A stretch of 44,762 nucleotides of DNA, from the NCBI GenBank assembly GCA_902801885.1, contig CADCJX010000019.1, positions 1 to 44,762 of the forward strand, written 5' to 3'. Made by a program: the position numbers and the translations under genes. Each line of letters starts with the position of its first letter. The first letter of the stretch is position 1. This document shows, piece by piece, positions 24,273 to 31,727 of this stretch. Below the pieces are notes generated by a model, which did no database searches, was not told where the DNA came from, and saw nothing but the letters and a program-made list of their open reading frames with translations. Origin of the DNA: an uncultured Bacteroidia bacterium (GTDB taxonomy: Bacteria > Bacteroidota > Bacteroidia > Bacteroidales > UBA932).

Positions 24273-26252
24273 ATGTTAAAACACTTCATTTTATCAGCAG
24301 TATCCTTCATGCTGGCGGCATCCGTGGCCGTTGCCCAGTCATTCGTAATGGACATCGACCTTAAGAAGCAGGGACCGGCCATCCAGGCGACCCAATACGG
24401 CATATTCTTCGAGGACATCAACTTCGCGGCCGATGGCGGCCTCTATGCGGAGTTGGTCAAGAACCGTTCTTTTGAATATCCTGACGACCATCTTCAGGGA
24501 TGGAAGGCTTTCGGAAAGGTGACGGTAAAGGACGACGGCCCCTTTGAAAGGAATCCCCATTACGTCCGCATCGCCGATCCTGGCCACCCCCACAAGTGGT
24601 CGGGCCTCGAGAATGAGGGCTATTTCGGAATAGGTGTCCGTGAAGGGGAGGAGTACCGTTTCAGCGTCTGGGCCAGGGTGCCCGGAGGCGGATCGTCGGA
24701 ACTCCGCGCTGAACTGGTAAACACAGCTTCGATGACTGAGACCCAGACTTTGTGCCAGGAGAAACTGGCAGTCTCCGGTGATGCCTGGAAACAGTATGAA
24801 GTCATCCTCAAGCCTGCTAGCACTTTCGACAAAGCTGCTTTGAGAATATTCCTGGTCGGGGAACGTGTCACTGTTGACCTTGAGCATGTCTCGCTGTTCC
24901 CAGTGGACACATGGAAGGGGCATCGGAATGGACTGCGGAAAGATCTGGCCCAGGCCCTTTACGATCTCCATCCGGGAGTATTCCGTTTTCCCGGAGGTTG
25001 CATCGTCGAAGGGACAGACCTTGCTACCCGCTATAATTGGAAAAACACGGTGGGTCCTGTCGAAAACAGGCCCTTGAATGAAAACCGTTGGGAGTACACC
25101 TTCACTCACCGTTTCTTCCCTGATTACTACCAGAGCTGCGGGCTTGGTTTCTTTGAGTTTTTCCTGCTTTCCGAGGAGATAGGAAGCGAACCTCTGCCTA
25201 TTCTGAGCTGCGGTCTTGCCTGCCAGTTCCAGAATAATGACAAGAGTGCCCATGTGCCTGTTGATGGACTCCAGCCTTACATCCAGGACGCCTTGGACCT
25301 GATCGAATTCGCAAACGGTCCTGTAGATTCAGAGTGGGGGAGGCTGCGTGCGGAAATGGGGCATCCTGCTCCGTTCAACATGAAATATATTGGCATAGGC
25401 AACGAGCAGTGGGGATCATTGTACACGGAACGTCTTGAACCTTTTGTCAAAGCAATACGTGCCGCCCATCCAGAGATCAGGATAGTAGGTTCCAGCGGAC
25501 CGAACTCTGAAGGGGAGCAGTTCGATTATCTCTGGCCTGAAATGAGGAGGATAGGCGTTGATTTGGTAGATGAACATTTCTATCGCCCCTATAACTGGTT
25601 CCTCTCCCAGGGCGCCCGTTATGACAATTATGACCGCAAGGGGCCGAAGGTCTTTGCTGGTGAATATGCCTGCCATGCCAGGGGAGCGAAATGGAACCAT
25701 GCTTACGCTTCACTTCTGGAAGCAGCCTTCATGACCGGCATAGAGCGGAACGCTGATGTGGTGCACATGGCTACCTATGCCCCGCTCTTCGCCCATGTGG
25801 AGGGATGGCAGTGGAGGCCTGACTTGATCTGGTTCGATAATCTTCGTTCATTCAGGACTGCCAGCTGGCATGTGCAGGAATTGTACGGACGTTTCAAGGG
25901 AACGAATATGCTGGCTTTGAAGATGTCTGGAGCGAATGTCACTGGGGCGGAAGGCCAGGGAGGGCTGTTCGCAAGCGCTATTTCAGACGGGAACAGGATT
26001 TATGTAAAAGTTGCGAATACATCCGAAGAGTCTCGGGACATTTCGTTCAACTTCACTGGTTTGAAGAAGAAAGATGTGGTCAGGGCAGTTGAAGGGGTGC
26101 GCCTTGATTGCAGCGACCGCCTGGCCGAGAATACGCTCGAAGATCCGTGCAAGGTCGTCCCTGAAGGGTTTCGTTTCGATGGAGAAGGACGTCAAATCGA
26201 TGCTTCCGTTCCTCCGCTCTCCTTCTCGGTCTTCGTCCTGACCGTTCAGTAA
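24273..26252 (+). CDS. Alpha-L-arabinofuranosidase, glycoside hydrolase family 51
   Basis: A 659-residue secreted enzyme that releases L-arabinofuranose from arabinan or arabinoxylan. The signal peptide is MLKHFILSAVSFMLAASVAVAQ. Next comes ATQYGIFFEDINFAADGGLYAELVKNR-type GH51 N-terminal sequence, a carbohydrate-binding-like insert (about residues 75-205), then the TIM barrel with GVFRFPGGCIVEG. The acid/base is Glu378 in GIGNEQW and the nucleophile Glu464 in VFAGEYA. A C-terminal beta-sandwich follows (ISFNFTGLKKK onward). Divergence from the araDAB operon gives a direct supply line: liberated arabinose goes to the symporter and isomerase. Confidence 0.93.
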   Translation: MLKHFILSAVSFMLAASVAVAQSFVMDIDLKKQGPAIQATQYGIFFEDINFAADGGLYAELVKNRSFEYPDDHLQGWKAFGKVTVKDDGPFERNPHYVRIADPGHPHKWSGLENEGYFGIGVREGEEYRFSVWARVPGGGSSELRAELVNTASMTETQTLCQEKLAVSGDAWKQYEVILKPASTFDKAALRIFLVGERVTVDLEHVSLFPVDTWKGHRNGLRKDLAQALYDLHPGVFRFPGGCIVEGTDLATRYNWKNTVGPVENRPLNENRWEYTFTHRFFPDYYQSCGLGFFEFFLLSEEIGSEPLPILSCGLACQFQNNDKSAHVPVDGLQPYIQDALDLIEFANGPVDSEWGRLRAEMGHPAPFNMKYIGIGNEQWGSLYTERLEPFVKAIRAAHPEIRIVGSSGPNSEGEQFDYLWPEMRRIGVDLVDEHFYRPYNWFLSQGARYDNYDRKGPKVFAGEYACHARGAKWNHAYASLLEAAFMTGIERNADVVHMATYAPLFAHVEGWQWRPDLIWFDNLRSFRTASWHVQELYGRFKGTNMLALKMSGANVTGAEGQGGLFASAISDGNRIYVKVANTSEESRDISFNFTGLKKKDVVRAVEGVRLDCSDRLAENTLEDPCKVVPEGFRFDGEGRQIDASVPPLSFSVFVLTVQ

Positions 26253-26285
26253 CAGGAGGTGACCGAAAAGCAAGTATATGGCCTT

Positions 26286-26330
26286 AATCCTTCCCTTATG
26301 ACCACCTCAGGTGACCAAATGGTAAGGATT
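26286..26330. repeat. 45-base imperfect palindrome downstream of GH51
   Basis: Arms 26286-26307 and 26309-26330 are 22 bases each around a single central C; 17 of 22 positions pair, with perfect outer (AATCCTT/AAGGATT) and inner (CACCT/AGGTG) blocks. No T tract follows on either strand. CCTTCCCTT occurs at 26289 and again at 26341. I see no gene in 26253-26440. Confidence 0.5.
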
Positions 26331-26440
26331 TGCGTGATAACCTTCCCTTTCGACAACCTATGATAAATGTATTTGGAGCCGAAGGCGACCGGGGGAGTTT
26401 GAGGGGAACGCCCTTCAATGGATGATAGGGCGCATTGCGT

Positions 26441-26490
26441 CGCCAAACGAAAAAAGCAGAGCCATAAGACTCTGCTTTTTTCGTTTGGCG
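26441..26490 (-). terminator. Terminator of tRNA-Asp, 21-bp perfect stem
   Basis: 26441-26461 pairs without mismatch with 26470-26490 around an 8-base loop. The core GCAGAG/CTCTGC is flanked by A6 and T6 runs, giving a bidirectional intrinsic terminator. The right arm extends through the encoded CCA into the last two bases of the tRNA-Asp gene. Confidence 0.8.
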
Positions 26491-26563
26491 GTGCGGAAGG
26501 GGCTCGAACCCTCGACCTCCGGCGTGACAGGCCGGCATTCTAACCAAGCTGAACTACCGCACC
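26486..26563 (-). tRNA. tRNA-Asp (anticodon GTC), CCA encoded
   Basis: Minus-strand cloverleaf: acceptor GGTGCGG/CCGCACC, D arm GTTC...GAAT, anticodon stem CCGGC/GCCGG with loop CTGTCAC (anticodon GTC), variable loop AGGTC, T arm GAGGG TTCGAGC CCCTT, discriminator G as expected for tRNA-Asp, and CCA at 26488-26486. The mature body is 75 bases (26489-26563). A promoter and a terminator are visible, so it is probably a monocistronic gene. Confidence 0.96.
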
Positions 26564-26575
26564 AGACTTGTAAAA

Positions 26576-26602
26576 CATCCGCGCTTTGTTAAAACGCGGA
26601 TG
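26576..26602 (-). terminator. hsp20 terminator overlapping the tRNA-Asp start region
   Basis: CATCCGCG and CGCGGATG (8 bp, perfect) flank an 11-base loop; on the minus strand the stem is followed by TTTTA. It would end hsp20 transcripts. It lies directly downstream of the tRNA-Asp -7 box, so tRNA transcripts should start within it. Confidence 0.6.
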
Positions 26603-26633
26603 CAAAGATAGTCAAAAATGCTGGCTGTGCAAA
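26603..26633 (-). promoter_or_regulatory. Promoter of tRNA-Asp
   Basis: On the minus strand TTTG (26633-26630), 19 bases, then TATCTTTG (26610-26603): both boxes and spacing match the Bacteroidota consensus exactly. It begins inside the 3' end of the hsp20 intergenic region, 40 bases before the tRNA. Confidence 0.7.
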
Positions 26634-26639
26634 TTTTTT

Positions 26640-27074
26640 TTATTTAATTTCGATGATTTTGTTGGCCTGGGGCACGACCTTCGGCTCAAGCTTAGGGATG
26701 GTGACCAGCAGGACTCCGTTCTCAACAGTCGCACTAATCTTCTCCTTGTCAGCGTCATCCGGAAGCAGCATTGTCTGCTGGAACTTGGCGTAGGAGAACT
26801 CACGCCTCAGATAGCGGCCGCGCTTCTTTTCGTCCTTAGCCTCTTCTTTCTTCTCCATGTTGATCACGAGGTCTCCCTCGTCGTCCAGACTGACCTTGAA
26901 ATCATTCTTGGTCATTCCAGGGGCTGCCAGCTCAAGCTCGTAGCCATGCTCGTTTTCTAAGACGTTGATTGCAGGTGCTGTTGCACCAGTCCTTTCAATC
27001 CAGTTGTTATCGAAGAAATCATTGAAAATGCTCGGCAACCAGTTCTGGTTGTATCTTCTTGAAACAGGTAACAT
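26640..27074 (-). CDS. Small heat shock protein, Hsp20/alpha-crystallin family
   Basis: A 144-residue cytosolic holdase chaperone. The alpha-crystallin domain covers about residues 35-140: APAINVLENEHGYELELAAPGM at its start and the diagnostic ENGVLLVTIPK (A.xxxNGVL) near its end, followed by the short tail PQANKIIEIK with the IxI-like motif used for oligomer assembly. The N-terminal arm holds FNDFFDNNW. The ATG is preceded by AGGAGG at ideal spacing, a strong Shine-Dalgarno sequence that neighbouring genes lack. The upstream 170 bases hold a sigma-54-like element and a long inverted repeat. Confidence 0.95.
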   Translation of the reverse strand: MLPVSRRYNQNWLPSIFNDFFDNNWIERTGATAPAINVLENEHGYELELAAPGMTKNDFKVSLDDEGDLVINMEKKEEAKDEKKRGRYLRREFSYAKFQQTMLLPDDADKEKISATVENGVLLVTIPKLEPKVVPQANKIIEIK

Positions 27075-27149
27075 GATTAAAACCTCCTATAATTATTAAT
27101 TCTTTCTTTTTACTTACCCCCGTCCTTTCGGGCGGACATCTTTCCAAAT

Positions 27150-27165
27150 GTCAATTCCCGTACCA
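27150..27165 (-). promoter_or_regulatory. Possible sigma-54-type promoter of hsp20
   Basis: Minus-strand TGGTACG-GGAA-TTGAC compares with the sigma-54 consensus TGGCACG-N4-TTGCW; the -24 GG is intact, but the -12 GC is GA. It is about 75 bases from ATG. A weaker reading is a house-keeping promoter with GACATTTG as the -7 box 17 bases after a TTTG. Confidence 0.35.
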
Positions 27166-27185
27166 ATGCCAAAACGGCCGAAAAA

Positions 27186-27244
27186 GTGGACATTTTGACA
27201 TAACTTGCTGACTGTTTGACACTTAAGTATGACAAAATGTCTAC
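27186..27244. promoter_or_regulatory. Long inverted repeat upstream of hsp20, candidate activator site
   Basis: GTGGACATTTTGACATA (27186-27202) and TATGACAAAATGTCTAC (27228-27244) are inverted copies with 15 of 17 matches, spaced by 25 bases. A further TTTGACAC lies between them. Position upstream of the putative sigma-54 element suits an enhancer-binding activator. The rest of 27075-27431 (357 bases) holds no gene. Confidence 0.5.
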
Positions 27245-27353
27245 TTTCCCATCTGTGGTGGTCTTATCTATTCCCGCTTGGGCAGTACCGGAACGTCAGG
27301 GTGGCCTTCGCTTGGATAAAAATTAAATAATTTATGAAAAACATTAAGAAATA

Positions 27354-27386
27354 TTTGGAAATTAGAAATTAATTATCGTATATTTG
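27354..27386 (+). promoter_or_regulatory. Promoter of the outer-membrane receptor gene
   Basis: TTTG (27354-27357), 21 bases, TATATTTG (27379-27386), a full match to the Bacteroidota consensus, 45 bases before ATG 27432. Confidence 0.65.
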
Positions 27387-27431
27387 TGACGTAAGACATA
27401 TACGATTAATACAAACCTAATTTTGAATATC

Positions 27432-29900
27432 ATGGATAAGTTTAAGCTTAACATTCTTATCATTGCCCTTATGATGAATGTCGCAGCGATGGCGCAGACT
27501 ACAGTGAAGGGGACACTCCTTGACTCCCTTAGCAGGGCGCCTGAAACTGGGGCCGTGGTCCAGTTCCTCAAAACAGGACAGGAGAGCCCGGTCGCATATT
27601 CAGTTACAGACTCGACCGGCCGTTTCGAACGGACGGTTTCCGGACAGGGTGATTACATTCTTTTACTGCAGAATATGGGAAGGAAAACCGTCAGCAGAGG
27701 ATTCAAACTGGAAGGCCAGAGTGAACTTGACTTTGGCGAGATCCTGGTCCAGGATGATGCCGAGGCTCTTGAGGGCGCTTCCGTGAGAGCGATGAAGACC
27801 CTCGTCAAGCTGGATGTGAACAAGCTGACCTACAAGGTGGAAGCAGATCCGGATTCCAAGACAGGGACAGTCCTGGACATGCTTCGCAAAGTCCCTATGG
27901 TCACTGTCGACGGTCAGGACAACATCACGGTCAACGGGAGCTCCAATTTCAAGGTCTATGTGGACGGAAAACCGAACCAGATGCTCAGCAGCAATCCATC
28001 ACAGATACTGAAGGTGATGCCTGCAAGTTCAGTCAAGGACATCGAAGTGATCACGAATCCAGGAGCAAAATATGATGCTGAAGGAGCGGGTGGAGTGCTC
28101 AACCTTGTCACCGGCATGGCTGCAGGGGCTTCAAATGCCGTTTCAGACGGAGTGTATGGCTCTGTGAACCTTGGAGTGACGACGAAAGGGGAGAACGGAA
28201 GCCTCTTCCTCAGTGCCAAGAAAGGTAAGTTTACCGTGGGAATCAATTCTGCCGTGGGTGAACAGAAACTTGGTGGGATAACATACTCTTCAAAACAGGA
28301 GAACCTCTCCGGCGGCCCGACCATGTCCACTGAAAGCGAACTCAAGCAGAGGTCTCCGTTCGCTTTCGCGGATATAAATGCCAGTTACGAGTTGACCTCC
28401 AGGGACCTGGTCTCCGGTTCGTTCGGACTCACGGGCTTTTACCAAACGGCAACGGGCATGTCCACTATAACCGTCGGGGACGGCGGAGCCGCCGGCTTCA
28501 GCTACAGCAATGGCTCTGACACGAAATACAGGACACGGAGTATGAACGGAAGCCTTGACTACCAGCATACTAGCGAGGCTGTGCCAGGACGTGCCCTGAC
28601 CGTTTCGTACAGATATTCAGGAAGCCCTCTTGATGTCGAGTCCATCAATACTTTCAGCGGCATGCCCGGTTACGGAGGCTTCCTCCAGGACGACCGCAAG
28701 TCAGTCGGTGACGACAACAGCAACGAGAATACCTTCCAGCTGGATTACACTACCCCCATCGCGCAGGGCCATTCCCTGAGCTCTGGCCTCAAGTACATAA
28801 GCAGGCACAATTCCGCCGATGATAAACTGTACCTTCAGGATGCCGGTGCATGGGCTTACAATCGCGAAGGCAGCATGCTCTACGACCACTTCAACAGTAT
28901 CGGGGCGGCATATTCAGAATATACCGGCACCTTCGGGAAAGTCACGGCCGTGGCAGGCTTGAGGTATGAATATACCTGGCAGAGAGTAGAATACGGCGAG
29001 GACTACGGTCATGACTTCAACACCAGCTTCGGCGACCTGGTCCCCAATGCCAGTCTCCAGTACAATATTTCCGCTATGCAGAACATCGGTATCACCTATA
29101 ACAGGAGGATCCAGAGACCTGGAATCACCTATCTCAATCCTTATGTGGACAGGTCGTCTTCGACATCGATTTCTTATGGCAACAGCGACCTTACCAGCGT
29201 AAGGGTGGACAATCTCAGTCTCGTCTACAACTTCTACAATCCAAAGTGGGTAGTCAGCCTCACAGGCCGTTACAGCCACAGCGGAAGCGGGATCTCATCC
29301 TACAGCTTTTTCCGTGATGACATCCTGAACACGACTTATGGCAACATAGTCACAGAAAACAATACCGGCCTTACCGCCTTTGTCAACTGGACGGCAGGCC
29401 CCAAGACCAGGGTCTACACCAACAGTTCCTTCGGTTACAGCCACTTCGCAAGCGATGAGCTGGACCAGACCAACGCCGGCTGGAACTGGAATGTCATGCT
29501 TGGCCTACAGCAGACGCTTCCTGCAGACATCCTCCTGAGTGCCAATATTATTGAAGGAGGAAGGACCTGGAATCTACAGGGCTGGAGCGGTGGTTTCGGA
29601 ATGGCCGTATTCGGTCTGTCCAAAGGCTTCTTTGCCGACAAACTTAAGGTCAACGCCCAGGTGATGTCTAACCTTAACAAGGGCGGAATGAAGATTGAAT
29701 CATTCTCACAGGGAAAGGACTACCGTCTCGAGAACGTAGTGGAGGTGCCTATCCGTCAGGTCGGAATCGGTCTGACCTACACCTTCGGCAAGCAGGGATT
29801 CCAAGTCAAGAAAACCCGCAAGTCAATTACCAACGATGATGTGATCAACAACACAAACGGTCAGGCTCCGGGAACCGGAGCGGGTCAGATCAACATGTAA
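27432..29900 (+). CDS. TonB-receptor-like outer-membrane beta-barrel protein
   Basis: An 822-residue protein, starting at ATG 27432 (a TTG three codons earlier is unlikely). Signal peptide to about residue 19 (MMNVAAMAQ). A carboxypeptidase-regulatory-like domain follows (TTVKGTLLDSLSRAPETGA), then a plug-like domain (LDMLRKVPMVTVDGQDNITVNG, FKVYVDGKPNQMLSSNP, IEVITNPGAKYDAEGAGGVLNLVT) and a large barrel of the OMP_b-brl_3 type. The last strand (VGIGLTYTFGKQGFQ) is followed by a 30-residue polar tail ending INM rather than an aromatic residue. There is no SusD partner, so this is not a classical Sus system. The ligand is unknown. Confidence 0.85.
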   Translation: MDKFKLNILIIALMMNVAAMAQTTVKGTLLDSLSRAPETGAVVQFLKTGQESPVAYSVTDSTGRFERTVSGQGDYILLLQNMGRKTVSRGFKLEGQSELDFGEILVQDDAEALEGASVRAMKTLVKLDVNKLTYKVEADPDSKTGTVLDMLRKVPMVTVDGQDNITVNGSSNFKVYVDGKPNQMLSSNPSQILKVMPASSVKDIEVITNPGAKYDAEGAGGVLNLVTGMAAGASNAVSDGVYGSVNLGVTTKGENGSLFLSAKKGKFTVGINSAVGEQKLGGITYSSKQENLSGGPTMSTESELKQRSPFAFADINASYELTSRDLVSGSFGLTGFYQTATGMSTITVGDGGAAGFSYSNGSDTKYRTRSMNGSLDYQHTSEAVPGRALTVSYRYSGSPLDVESINTFSGMPGYGGFLQDDRKSVGDDNSNENTFQLDYTTPIAQGHSLSSGLKYISRHNSADDKLYLQDAGAWAYNREGSMLYDHFNSIGAAYSEYTGTFGKVTAVAGLRYEYTWQRVEYGEDYGHDFNTSFGDLVPNASLQYNISAMQNIGITYNRRIQRPGITYLNPYVDRSSSTSISYGNSDLTSVRVDNLSLVYNFYNPKWVVSLTGRYSHSGSGISSYSFFRDDILNTTYGNIVTENNTGLTAFVNWTAGPKTRVYTNSSFGYSHFASDELDQTNAGWNWNVMLGLQQTLPADILLSANIIEGGRTWNLQGWSGGFGMAVFGLSKGFFADKLKVNAQVMSNLNKGGMKIESFSQGKDYRLENVVEVPIRQVGIGLTYTFGKQGFQVKKTRKSITNDDVINNTNGQAPGTGAGQINM

Positions 29901-29916
29901 GTTAAGGACCTTTACC

Positions 29917-29963
29917 TTTAATATGAAGTGAACTTTTTCGTATATTTGTGAAATTGTTCACTT
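29917..29963 (+). promoter_or_regulatory. Promoter of the DUF4886-to-DUF47 run with flanking inverted repeat
   Basis: TTTA (29917-29920), 20 bases, TATATTTG (29941-29948). The -7 box is bracketed by a perfect inverted repeat AAGTGAAC (29926-29933) and GTTCACTT (29956-29963), with centres 30 bases apart. The repeat could be an operator that occludes the promoter. Confidence 0.5.
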
Positions 29964-29970
29964 TTTTATT

Positions 29971-30888
29971 ATGTCCAAGAAATTGTCACTCATATTCCTG
30001 ACCCTTCTGGTCTTCCTGCGCCTCGGAGCACAGGATCAGTTTGTCAACTATCCTCTTCCCCAGAATCCCGACACCTTGAGGATCCTGGCTGTCGGTAACA
30101 GTTTCTCCGATGACGGGACAGAGTACCTGCCTGCGCTTCTGGAAGGTGCTGGAATCCACAACGTGATCGTCGGCCGCCTCTATATTGGTGGCTGTTCGCT
30201 CGAAAGGCATTGTAAGGAATATGCGGAAGGGACCAAGAATTATGTTTATTACAAGTCTACCGAGAACAGATGGACAACAGTCAGCAAGAACGCTGGAATC
30301 TTGGACGGAATCAAAGATGAGCCTTGGGACATCATCACAATCCAGGAAGTTTCCAATCATTCGGGAACTTACGACACCTATCAGGCTTGGGCACCTAAAT
30401 TGATCTCGATCATCCGCAAGGAAGCCCTGAATCCCCAGGCTTCCATCGTCTGGCACATGACATGGGCCTACGCTTCTAATTCAAACCACGTCGCCTTCCC
30501 GCTCTATGACCGGGACCAGGACAAGATGTACAATGCAATCCTCGACTGTGTGAAGCGCTCAAGGACGGATTTCAACGTTCCGGTTGTGATTCCCTCCGGT
30601 TATGCCGTTCAGATTGCCAGGGGTACCCGCCTCAATAATGAAGACAGGGTCCCTGCATATTCAACCGTTTACCAACTGACTCGTGACGGCTTCCATCTAA
30701 GCCGCCAGTACGGTCGCTACATTGCTGCCTGTACTTGGTTCGAAGCCCTGATAAGGCCGGTCCTTGGAAAGTCTGTCAAAGGCAATCCTTACCTCCTGGA
30801 AGACACGGAATTTACGATTACCAAGAAGGACGCGAAGCTCTGTCAGAAGTGCGCAATCGAGGCTGTGTCAAATTTCCATAAACTGTAA
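29971..30888 (+). CDS. DUF4886 protein, SGNH-hydrolase-like, secreted
   Basis: A 305-residue exported protein (signal MSKKLSLIFLTLLVFLRLGAQ). The mature N terminus ILAVGNSFSDDGTEYLP is the DUF4886 signature; GNSFS resembles the GDS nucleophile block of SGNH esterases, and DGFHLSRQYGRYIAA holds the D..H pair expected in block V. TIQEVSNHSG could supply the oxyanion residues. Such proteins are often found with Bacteroidota polysaccharide loci. It ends 3 bases before the PNP gene and starts the six-gene run. Deacetylation of a glycan is inferred. Confidence 0.85.
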   Translation: MSKKLSLIFLTLLVFLRLGAQDQFVNYPLPQNPDTLRILAVGNSFSDDGTEYLPALLEGAGIHNVIVGRLYIGGCSLERHCKEYAEGTKNYVYYKSTENRWTTVSKNAGILDGIKDEPWDIITIQEVSNHSGTYDTYQAWAPKLISIIRKEALNPQASIVWHMTWAYASNSNHVAFPLYDRDQDKMYNAILDCVKRSRTDFNVPVVIPSGYAVQIARGTRLNNEDRVPAYSTVYQLTRDGFHLSRQYGRYIAACTWFEALIRPVLGKSVKGNPYLLEDTEFTITKKDAKLCQKCAIEAVSNFHKL

Positions 30889-30891
30889 GCC

Positions 30892-31725
30892 ATGGATCCG
30901 AGAGCTGAACGAATCTACAATGCAGCGGCATACATCAAGGATGTCCTGTCCACGACGGGCTATAGTCCCGAGGTGGGTATAGTGTTAGGAAGCGGTCTCG
31001 GCCGCTTGAGTGACGATATTGAGGATCCGGTACAGATCCCTTATAAAAGCATCCCTGGTTTCCCGGTCTCAACGGCGATCGGCCACAAGGGCAATTTCAT
31101 TGTAGGAAAGCTTGGCGGGAAGACGGTTATCGCCATGCAGGGCCGTATCCATTATTACGAAGGTTATAGCATGGACGCAGTCACCCTTCCCATCAGGGTG
31201 ATGAAAGTCCTTGGCATTGAATATCTTTTCGTGTCAAATGCAGCAGGAGGAGTCAACCCCTCTTTCAATATTGGCGACCTGATGATAATTACGGACCACA
31301 TCAACCTGATCCCCAATCCTCTCATCGGCCCTAACCTTGATGATTTCGGTCCACGTTTCCCAGACATGACCCGTCCATACGATCATCGTATCATATCCAT
31401 AGCCGAGGAGACTGGCTCTCAGATGGGCCTTGAATTGAAAAAAGGTGTATATCTCGGATGCACGGGGCCTACCTTCGAAACTCCGGCTGAGTACAAGTAC
31501 ATGAGGAAGATCGGTGCTGATGCAGTCGGTATGTCCACTACTCCTGAAGTCATCGTTGCCCGTCATTCGGAAATCCCGGTGTTCGGAATGTCGGTCATAA
31601 CCGATGTTGCCCGCGAGGCCGATGATCCCGACTATGTTACGGATGGAGAAGAGATTGTCCGTCAGGCAGATGCTGCTGCCGTCAGGATGACAGCACTCTT
31701 CAAGGCTATCATAGCGAAAATCTGA
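30892..31725 (+). CDS. punA: Purine nucleoside phosphorylase
   Basis: A 277-residue cytosolic enzyme of the trimeric class II PNP type that splits guanosine and inosine with phosphate. Motifs: [12 protein letters not shown] (phosphate loop), [34 protein letters not shown] (base-site Glu) and [14 protein letters not shown]. Length and order are normal. The uvrA start follows its stop by 2 bases, so it is cotranscribed with DNA repair and surface-glycan genes. Confidence 0.95.
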   Translation: MDPRAERIYNAAAYIKDVLSTTGYSPEVGIVLGSGLGRLSDDIEDPVQIPYKSIPGFPVSTAIGHKGNFIVGKLGGKTVIAMQGRIHYYEGYSMDAVTLPIRVMKVLGIEYLFVSNAAGGVNPSFNIGDLMIITDHINLIPNPLIGPNLDDFGPRFPDMTRPYDHRIISIAEETGSQMGLELKKGVYLGCTGPTFETPAEYKYMRKIGADAVGMSTTPEVIVARHSEIPVFGMSVITDVAREADDPDYVTDGEEIVRQADAAAVRMTALFKAIIAKI

Positions 31726-31727
31726 GC

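Noticed and set aside
15001-26252. SusC/SusD polysaccharide utilisation locus around the arabinose genes
   Set aside because: No SusD-like gene exists here, and the only receptor-like barrel with plug (27432) lies apart behind the tRNA and hsp20 genes.
26296-26547. 83-codon minus-strand frame across tRNA-Asp
   Set aside because: It reads through the tRNA and its terminator; the GGRGFEPLPHRQ-like peptide is a well-known spurious translation of tRNA-Asp genes.
27119-27137. Hairpin with GAAA loop in the hsp20 leader as a thermosensor
   Set aside because: In the minus-strand RNA the stem has a C-A mismatch and is short, and it does not cover the Shine-Dalgarno site.
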